Source of the DNA: Kiritimatiellia bacterium
Lineage (GTDB): Bacteria > Verrucomicrobiota > Kiritimatiellia > SLAD01
Assembly: GCA_007126515.1 (NCBI GenBank)
Contig: SLBD01000188.1
Location: 1 to 35,787 of the forward strand
Direction of reading: 5' to 3'
Length of the DNA stretch: 35,787 nt
Part shown: piece after piece, positions 29,337 through 35,787 of the stretch
Layout: each line of letters opens with the position of its first letter
Position numbering within the stretch: position 1 is the stretch's first letter
Position numbers and translations under genes: made by a program
The notes under the pieces: model-generated
Told to the model about the DNA's origin: nothing
Database searches by the model: none
The model's input: only the letters and a program-made list of their open reading frames with translations

Positions 29337-30419
29337 ATGAACGAATCGATGTATGCCGTTATTCTCGCTGGCGGACGCGGCGAACGCTTTTGGCCGCTCA
29401 GCCGCAGTCATCGCCCCAAGCAATTGTTATCGCTGGTCGGTGATGAAACCTTGCTCGCCCAAGCCGTCGGACGATTGGATGGCCTGATTCCTCCCGAACG
29501 CGTCTTCGTTATTACCAACATGGATCTCGTCGACGCCTCGTGCGCCGCTGCGCCGCAGTTGCCTCCAGAAAATATCATTGGAGAGCCCGTCGGTCGCGAT
29601 ACCGCAGCCGCCGTTGCCCTAGCCTGCGCACTCGTCAAGGCTCGTGATCCCCAAGCCGCGTTCTGCATTCTCACTGCCGACCACGTCATTGGCGATCTCG
29701 ACATCTATCGAAATACTCTGCGCCAGAGCCTGCTCCTAGCACAGCAACAGGATGTCCTCATCACCATTGGCATGCAACCCACCGAACCGAGCACGGGCTA
29801 TGGCTATATCCATGCCGGAGAGCAAGTCGAATCCACAGACGGCATCACCTTCTTGAAAGCCTTGCGTTTTGTCGAAAAACCGAACGTCGACGTTGCCCGG
29901 GAATACATAGCCTCCGGCGACTTCTACTGGAATTCAGGCATGTTCATTTGGTCCGTCGCCGCCGTTGAAAAAGCGCTCAGCCAACACCGGCCCGGACTTG
30001 CCACATTGATTGAACAACTTCTCCCCACCATCGGCAGCGATGCATTTGCAGCAGCCCTCGCGAACGCATATGCCGACTTAGAAAAAATATCGATCGACTA
30101 CGCATTGATGGAGAAAGCCGACAACATCCTCATGGTGCGGGGCACCTTCGCCTGGGATGATGTTGGAGCCTGGCCCGCGCTTGAAAATCATTTCGATCGC
30201 AACGAAGACGGCAATATCTCCCTGGGCGAATGCACCAGTGTCGACGCGGAAAACAACATCGTCTTCTCCAAAGGTCGACTCACCGCCTTGATCGGAGTTT
30301 CCGACCTCGTCGTCGTGCAAGCAGAAGATGCCACCTTAATCTGCCCGCGTGACCGCGCTCAAGATGTCAAGAAACTCGTCGAACGCCTCAAGCAAACCGG
30401 CCAAACGGGATATCTCTAA
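29337..30419 (+). CDS. manC: Mannose-1-phosphate guanylyltransferase
   Basis: VILAGGRGERFWPLSRSHRPKQLLSL, FVEKPNVDVAREYIASGDFYWNSGMFIW, GTFAWDDVGAW. Confidence 0.93.
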   Translation: MNESMYAVILAGGRGERFWPLSRSHRPKQLLSLVGDETLLAQAVGRLDGLIPPERVFVITNMDLVDASCAAAPQLPPENIIGEPVGRDTAAAVALACALVKARDPQAAFCILTADHVIGDLDIYRNTLRQSLLLAQQQDVLITIGMQPTEPSTGYGYIHAGEQVESTDGITFLKALRFVEKPNVDVAREYIASGDFYWNSGMFIWSVAAVEKALSQHRPGLATLIEQLLPTIGSDAFAAALANAYADLEKISIDYALMEKADNILMVRGTFAWDDVGAWPALENHFDRNEDGNISLGECTSVDAENNIVFSKGRLTALIGVSDLVVVQAEDATLICPRDRAQDVKKLVERLKQTGQTGYL

Positions 30420-30470
30420 TAGAGCCCACCGGGGCCGTATAAGTAGACAATCACCGATCAAGTGTGCAGC

Positions 30471-31809
30471 TCACTGAGGCCCCACCCACGCCTCAAGCAG
30501 CTCTTCCATCCGCGCTAGCCGCTGCTTCAATGCCTCGTTTTCCGCCTCCAGCGCAATCACCTTCGCGTTCAGACCCTGAATTGCCGCCAAGGCCACTCCG
30601 TCCGTATCCAACGTGTTAATCGTCACGTCATCACCCAAACCAAACGACGCATGGAAATCCTGCGCCACAGGTCCGATGTATCGACGCTGTCCGGGATCGG
30701 CCTTGTAGTTCCAAGCCGACAGCGGCAAGGCAGCGACCTGCGCCAAAATCTCGCCCGTGTCGATCGCCTCAAAGTTCTCCTTTACCTCGCGGTCAGACAG
30801 GATCGACCAAGCCGTCGCATTCGCTGCTAATTCAACTCCTAATGAATTCTTGTCATCCGTGATCAGGCGATACCCCCCCGATGCGCGAAACGTGACGGTA
30901 TTGGGCATGGGTGATGTCAGATCGGTCCCCGTCGCATCGGCCCATACAAACTGTCCTTCCAGTGCCGCCTTCGCTTGTCGGCCTGCTGCAAACGAATAAT
31001 TCCCCGCCGCAACATTTTGGAAGCCGCCCGGCACCGTGCTATAGGAACCGCCACTGATAGCGCCCGCTCGGTTTTCAGCACCTCCGCCCACAACCGAATT
31101 CGTGCCCATGGCAACATTCCTCTGCCCTCCCGCCACTCACGGTGGACTCGTTGCCGCTGGCTATATTTTGATCCCCAATGGCAATGGAATTCGTGCCACT
31201 CGCCACCGGCGGCGTGGCAAACGGGCCGCTTTGCGCGAAACCGCTGATCGCCATCGACGGCATCGTCGCCCAGTTCAACTTATTGCTGGTGATGCTGTTG
31301 TCGACGATATTGACACCAGTGATGGACTCGTACACCACGCCACCCGCCACAGCCGCGAAGGGAACTGACCCCAAAGGCTGGTCAGGCTCAAGTCGTGTGA
31401 AGTTCTCATTATCCTCACTAAACCAAATCCGTAGATACAGGATCGTTGGCAAAAAGACATACGAGGGCAACGGCACCATATTCGGCAGATCCGCATTGCC
31501 CAGCTCGACCATGAACAAGCCATTCTCAACGGCTAGTTCGACCGCACTTGTCGGCTTAATCACATCCACTTCCGACCCTATCGTATCGTTCCGCCAACGA
31601 GCCGCCGAGGCTTCCGGAGAAGACAGCAGCGCGAACTTGAAATAGCCGGTACCGCTGAACGGAGCCCCGTTGGCCGTCACCAACCCCTGATAACTGATCG
31701 TCGGCGGCACATCCTCAAAGCCCGGCGGCAGTGCGTGGCTATTCAGAACAACCCCCACGGCCAACAAAGCAATCCATGTCACACTCGCGAGTTTATAATG
31801 GCTCATCAT
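30471..31809 (-). pseudogene. Exported tail-fibre/YadA-head-like protein with C-terminal Peptidase_S74 chaperone domain, interrupted by a frameshift
   Basis: N-part (start 31806/31809, RBS GGAAAGGA): signal peptide, TISYQGLVTANGAPFSGTGYFKFALL, ends in hep_Hag-like repeat. C-part in another frame: GGQRNVAMGTNSVVGGGAENRAG...LSDREVKENFEAID...QRRYIGPVAQDFHASFGLG. Confidence 0.75.
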
Positions 31810-31858
31810 CGTCCTTTCCAATCGGCTTACAGCCGGGATTTTACCTCCGTGAATACTT

Positions 31859-31997
31859 TTCCACTCAATGGAAGAATTTTTTGGTGTTTTTCCACTCAAT
31901 GGAAATTTTCCGTAGCTTTTTTCCATTCAATGGAAAAAAATCAGCCCGAGTTTCCACTCAATGGAAGTTTTCCGGGGCGATTTTCCATTCAATGGAA
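31859..31997. repeat. Phased palindrome array 2: five copies of TTCCA[C/T]TCAATGGAA
   Basis: Copies at 31859-31873, 31890-31904, 31921-31935, 31952-31966 and 31983-31997; every start-to-start distance is 31 bp; variants C,C,T,C,T. Confidence 0.95.
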
Positions 31998-32253
31998 AAC
32001 GGCCCAAACAAATCGTGCCCAACTGGAGATGCTACTCGAAGCGCAAGCCATGCACAATCAGGGCGACCACGACACCCTCATCAGTGATCTGCGCCGACTC
32101 ACCTGAGTTCATTTGCGACTATTTGCGATTCCCTCCACCGCATGGAATCGCGCGTCCGTCCTCGGATCGGCAATGGTTGAGGTGATCTCGAACAAGGGTG
32201 CCGGGTCGCCGACGACGGCGTAAGATATTCTTCAACAATTCCAACTTGATATC

Positions 32254-32270
32254 TGTGGCAATTTGCCACA
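32254..32270. promoter_or_regulatory. Palindromic operator candidate upstream of the toxin-antitoxin operon
   Basis: TGTGGCAATTTGCCACA: 8-bp perfect arms around a central T, 10 bp upstream of the antitoxin ATG. Confidence 0.65.
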
Positions 32271-32280
32271 CATTTTAAGC

Positions 32281-32559
32281 ATGAGTAAATCCATACGTAT
32301 CAGTGACACTCTAATTGCGGAGGCCGAAAGAGTTGCTCGGGCGTTCCACCGCTCGCCGCCACAGCAAGTCGAGCATTGGGCACAATTGGGGCGAATCATG
32401 GAAACGGCCCTCTCCTGGAAGGCCCAGTCCAACGCGAAGGCCGCCAGCATGTATAGTCAGCTAGAAGATGCCTTGGCTTCCGTGGATACCGTTGCAGGGC
32501 TGAACAGGAGCCATAATGTCATTCGGCGTACCTCTGTGATGCCGTGCGGCTATGAGTGA
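32281..32559 (+). CDS. ParD-like antitoxin (PF11903-type)
   Basis: MSKSIRISDTLIAEAERVARAFHRSPPQQVEHWAQLGRIMETAL; overlaps downstream toxin by 8 nt. Confidence 0.8.
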   Translation: MSKSIRISDTLIAEAERVARAFHRSPPQQVEHWAQLGRIMETALSWKAQSNAKAASMYSQLEDALASVDTVAGLNRSHNVIRRTSVMPCGYE

Positions 32560-33079
32560 GCCGGACAAGCCAATTCTGGTCATGCTGGCTGGTCCGAACG
32601 GAGCTGGCAAGACGACGTTTTATGAAGCCCACCTCGCCCCTTTGGGATTGCCGTTTATCAACGCCGATATTCTGGTGCGCACGCTAGGACTTGCGCCGTA
32701 CGAGGCCGCTATCGAGGCGGAGCGCATTCGTGAGATCTATGTTGAAAAGCAGATCGGTTTTGTTTCTGAAACCGTCTTTTCTGATCCAGTTGCCTCCAAG
32801 CTCGCTTTTCTATGCCGAGCTGTTCAAGCAGGGTTTGATGTCCATCTGATTTTCATCCAGATTCGGGATGTTGAGTTGTCGATGGCGCGTGTGCGCGACC
32901 GGGTTGCGGCCGGTGGGCACGATGTTCCGGAAGATAAACTAAAGAGCCGTTTCGCCCGAACTCAAACGAACCTACGTAAAGCCTGCAAAGTTCTGCCACA
33001 TGTCTTGATTTACGACAACTCGTCCTATCAGGCACCCTTCCGCTTGAAGGCTGAATATCGCGAGGGAAAACGCATATAA
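32552..33079 (+). CDS. Zeta toxin family protein (P-loop kinase-like)
   Basis: MLAGPNGAGKTTFYEAHLAPLGLPFINADILV Walker A; FVSETVFSDP; RVRDRVAAGGHDVPEDKLKSRF. Confidence 0.85.
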   Translation: MSEPDKPILVMLAGPNGAGKTTFYEAHLAPLGLPFINADILVRTLGLAPYEAAIEAERIREIYVEKQIGFVSETVFSDPVASKLAFLCRAVQAGFDVHLIFIQIRDVELSMARVRDRVAAGGHDVPEDKLKSRFARTQTNLRKACKVLPHVLIYDNSSYQAPFRLKAEYREGKRI

Positions 33080-33128
33080 GGTGGTGACGGTGGCTCTTTA
33101 ACGACGGGGAGCGGTTGCTCATGCGGTT

Positions 33129-33157
33129 CTTGCGGGAAATCAAACACCTCCCGCAAG
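33129..33157. repeat. Hairpin with 9-bp perfect arms
   Basis: CTTGCGGGA-11 nt-TCCCGCAAG downstream of the zeta toxin gene. Confidence 0.7.
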
Positions 33158-33320
33158 CTCATTTCCAGATCAGGGAAACAGGGACTCGTGAGCGTGTCTT
33201 CTCTGGAAAAGACATTCCTTCTCCATCAATTTTCATAATAGCCTCTGTCCTCTGTGGTGAAGAATCTTTTCCAAACCCGGACAGAGCACGGGCAGGAATG
33301 CCCGCGCTCCCATGCCAGCT

Positions 33321-33770
33321 CTATTCGTTCACTCTCAATCGATAGAAATACGGAACGGCACTCGGTGTCACAATCAGCCGATACTCGCCTTCCTCCAAGA
33401 TGGGTGTTCCGGTGTCGTCTGCCCAGCCAGCCTCATCCGCCAGATCCGTGCTACGCTGCAAAATGGCGAGCGGCGCGTCTCCGTCCCAGTAGATCAGCGC
33501 TTGTTTGGGAGAGAGGTAGCGGATGTGCAGCTGTGGCCCACCCTCACTTTGTATGACGAGGGCAAAAACCCAGAATCCGGCCACGAGTTCATAGTCGCCG
33601 CTGGCAGATCGACCGACATCCTGCTGTCCGATCGTACCCTTGATTTCATATTCACCACCCACACTCCTGCCGCCGCCACTGCCGATTTTGAACCACTCGA
33701 TCTCGTACTGAGCCGTCACGACCAGAGGGAGAACCACAGCCAAGCCAATCACCACAAATTTCTTTTTCAT
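33321..33770 (-). CDS. Small exported protein with GGGxSxGGxYxxxGTIGQxDxGxSxSGxYxLxxGFW motif
   Basis: Signal peptide MKKKFVVIGLAVVLPLVVTA; IGSGGGRSVGGEYEIKGTIGQQDVGRSASGDYELVAGFW; C-terminal LQRSTDLADEAGW...YFYRLRV. Confidence 0.7.
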   Translation of the reverse strand: MKKKFVVIGLAVVLPLVVTAQYEIEWFKIGSGGGRSVGGEYEIKGTIGQQDVGRSASGDYELVAGFWVFALVIQSEGGPQLHIRYLSPKQALIYWDGDAPLAILQRSTDLADEAGWADDTGTPILEEGEYRLIVTPSAVPYFYRLRVNE

Positions 33771-33970
33771 GACCTGCCTTCCTTTGCCTTGAGCAAACAC
33801 ACCACAAGTTGCTGCCAAATTTCATGGGCATCCCTAAAGGCTAGCAAACAAAGGTCATAAACATAGTCCAAACTTCACGCTCATAAAAAAACAGGGTTCC
33901 CCTGATATCGCCATCAGCGGGTCCAATCATCACCTTGTCATTTCTCCTTTGGCATAGTATCTTCGTTCCT

Positions 33971-34621
33971 ATGAAAAGGTCGTTACTCATACTCTGCTTG
34001 ATTTTTACGGGAACGCTTTCAAGCGCCTCCATCCCCGAATTCAGCCGGTATCGGATTATTTTAGACCGTAAGCCGTTTGGGGATCCCCCTCCTGCCCCCG
34101 TCACCCCGCGGCCCACGCCCCCGGTTTCTCCTCAGCAATCCTTTGCCCGGACAATCCGTTTAACCGCGTTACTGGAATCAGACGACGGCGAACTCCGTGT
34201 TGGCCTTGTGAATTCGCAAAACAACGACAGCTTCTTTCTGCGTGTTGGCGAGACGCATGATGGCATTGAATTGGTTTCTGCCTCCTACGAAGAAGAAGAA
34301 GCCGTTTTGCGTCGTGGCTCCGAAATGGCCGTGATCAGTTTTAATACGGGTGACGTGGAACCCATTACTCAGCAGCAGCATGCAGAGCGAGCCCAAGCTC
34401 GCCAAAGCTCCTATGAAGAAAGAAGGCAAGCACGTCGAGCAGCTGCCGAAGCTCGAAGACGGGAACCCCCGCCAGAACCACTCTTGACCGGCGAAGAATT
34501 GCAACAACACTTGCAAGACTATCAAATGGAAGTAATCCGACAGGGACTCCCCCCCCTCCCCATCCCATTGACTCCTGAAATGGATGATCAGTTGGTGCGA
34601 GAAGGTGTTCTGCCACCCTGA
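33971..34621 (+). CDS. Hypothetical exported protein, Pro/Arg/Glu-rich
   Basis: Signal peptide MKRSLLILCLIFTGTLSSA; YRIILDRKPFGDPPP; low-complexity charged C-terminal half. Confidence 0.6.
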   Translation: MKRSLLILCLIFTGTLSSASIPEFSRYRIILDRKPFGDPPPAPVTPRPTPPVSPQQSFARTIRLTALLESDDGELRVGLVNSQNNDSFFLRVGETHDGIELVSASYEEEEAVLRRGSEMAVISFNTGDVEPITQQQHAERAQARQSSYEERRQARRAAAEARRREPPPEPLLTGEELQQHLQDYQMEVIRQGLPPLPIPLTPEMDDQLVREGVLPP

Positions 34622-34659
34622 CACCAAACCGGGAACATGAGTCTTCATGCAGTCGCAGT

Positions 34660-35385
34660 ATGAGTAGGTTGTGGCTCATCTTTGGTGCAGTCAGTGCCTC
34701 CATAGCGATCCTGATCACGGCACTTGCTCTTTGGCGAATGTTTGACTTTCGGACTCGCTGGCATGGATTATGGGTGAACAGCCAATGGGAGCAAACTCTG
34801 GAGCAAGAGGGACTTTTTGCTGATCACACCATCATCTTTTTCGGAGATTCTCAACTCGCACTGTGGCGCATGGCTCCATCATTTGGCCGCCTGCCCATTC
34901 GTAATCGAGGCATATCAGGGGATCAAGCGATTCATGCCCTGCGCCGCTTCGAACAAGATAGTTTAGCCTATCAGCCCGACCTGATTTTATTCCTGATGGG
35001 CACAAATGACCTGGCTCGTCAAACACCCATCGACGAAATTGTGGCTGCGCTCAAATCTATGGTAGACGCAGCGCGAACCCAAGGAGCCAGTGTTCTCATC
35101 GGCAGCATCTTGCCAGTGGCACCACAGCAAGGCCCAATCCGGGATCCAGCCAAGATCATTCAGTTGAATCAACAGCTTCAAGCTCTGGCGGACAGAGACC
35201 TTGTTGAGTTCATCGACTTTCACGCCCAATTGGTTGACGAGTCCGGCTGGATGAATCCCCAGTACACCGATGACGGACTGCATCCGAATGAAAGCGGATA
35301 CGCAAAAATGACTCAGTTGCTTACCCCCCGCTTAGCTCAAGTCCTAACCGGCAACAACGCTCACGACCAGGGCGCTTTAAATTAA
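34660..35385 (+). CDS. SGNH/GDSL hydrolase family protein, membrane-anchored
   Basis: N-terminal TM; IIFFGDSQLALW, NRGISGDQ, LFLMGTNDLA, DDGLHPNESGYAKM. Confidence 0.85.
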   Translation: MSRLWLIFGAVSASIAILITALALWRMFDFRTRWHGLWVNSQWEQTLEQEGLFADHTIIFFGDSQLALWRMAPSFGRLPIRNRGISGDQAIHALRRFEQDSLAYQPDLILFLMGTNDLARQTPIDEIVAALKSMVDAARTQGASVLIGSILPVAPQQGPIRDPAKIIQLNQQLQALADRDLVEFIDFHAQLVDESGWMNPQYTDDGLHPNESGYAKMTQLLTPRLAQVLTGNNAHDQGALN

Positions 35386-35495
35386 AGTGCTTCATTCAAA
35401 CTATTTCGTATTTTATGAGTTCATGAGCCTCAACGCAAGCTTGCGGGCGGGAGAAACTGAAAGCGCCACCCTCCCTGTTGAGTTCCGGGCGATTA

Positions 35496-35787
35496 TTAGA
35501 AATTCCTTGCGTAGAACTGAGTGTCTCTGACGGCTTGCTCAAGCCTGCCGTCTCGCAGCTCGTAACGGGTCGTCGCCAGTGCTTTGATGAAATCTGGATC
35601 GTGCGAGACAATTACGAGGGTGCAAGGGAGCTGTGCAAGGACATCCAAGACTCGGGCACGGGAGGATTTGTCTAGGCAACTGGTGGGTTCATCCAGCAAT
35701 AGCGTATCGGGGCGCATGGCGAGATTGGTGGCCAGGGCGACACACTGTTTTTCGCCGGCGGAAAGGCGATGGGTGATTCGTTCCTCG
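35496..35787 (-). CDS. ABC transporter ATP-binding protein (partial, 5' end outside the window)
   Basis: Reverse strand reads ..EERITHRLSAGEKQCVALATNLAMRPDTLLLDEPTSCLDKSSRARVLDVLAQLPCTLVIVSHDPDFI (signature, Walker B, H-loop). Confidence 0.88.
   Translation of the reverse strand, partial: EERITHRLSAGEKQCVALATNLAMRPDTLLLDEPTSCLDKSSRARVLDVLAQLPCTLVIVSHDPDFIKALATTRYELRDGRLEQAVRDTQFYARNF

Noticed and set aside
31859-31997. Plasmid iteron-type replication origin
   Set aside because: No replication initiator gene or DnaA-box cluster nearby; surrounding genes are chromosomal.
35434-35445. CGCAAGCTTGCG palindrome as a terminator
   Set aside because: Short, with no T tract on either strand; not enough support.
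1-35787. tRNA or rRNA genes
   Set aside because: No recognisable cloverleaf or rRNA sequence seen by eye; a tRNAscan/Infernal run would be needed to exclude them.

Overview
The 35.8 kb window is mostly densely packed bacterial chromosome, with genes for metabolism, envelope glycans, cell wall and protein quality control. Identifiable modules include a PQQ-type sugar dehydrogenase, an 8-oxoguanine-deaminase-like amidohydrolase with a three-subunit molybdenum hydroxylase, and rpsU (GTG start, missing from the supplied ORF track). There is also a gmd/rmd glycan cassette with a YbhN-like protein and a flippase, a ClpX-like ATPase with an amidase, thyX, manA, an OFA-type MFS transporter, nfu, serA, nadC-coaX-trpA and manC. 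Accessory content includes a decayed Mrr-type restriction gene, a frameshifted S74/tail-fibre-like secreted protein, a ParD-like/zeta toxin-antitoxin pair, and several intergenic palindromes. The most unusual signal is two arrays (4 and 5 copies) of a 15-bp palindrome, TTCCA[C/T]TCAATGGAA, repeated every 30-31 bp (about three helical turns). Each array lies just upstream of a gene for an exported protein, about 30 kb apart; they do not look like CRISPR and may be a phased protein-binding or regulatory array. Taxonomy is not certain from the sequence; the gene and repeat style is reminiscent of the PVC group, especially Kiritimatiellota (inference only).
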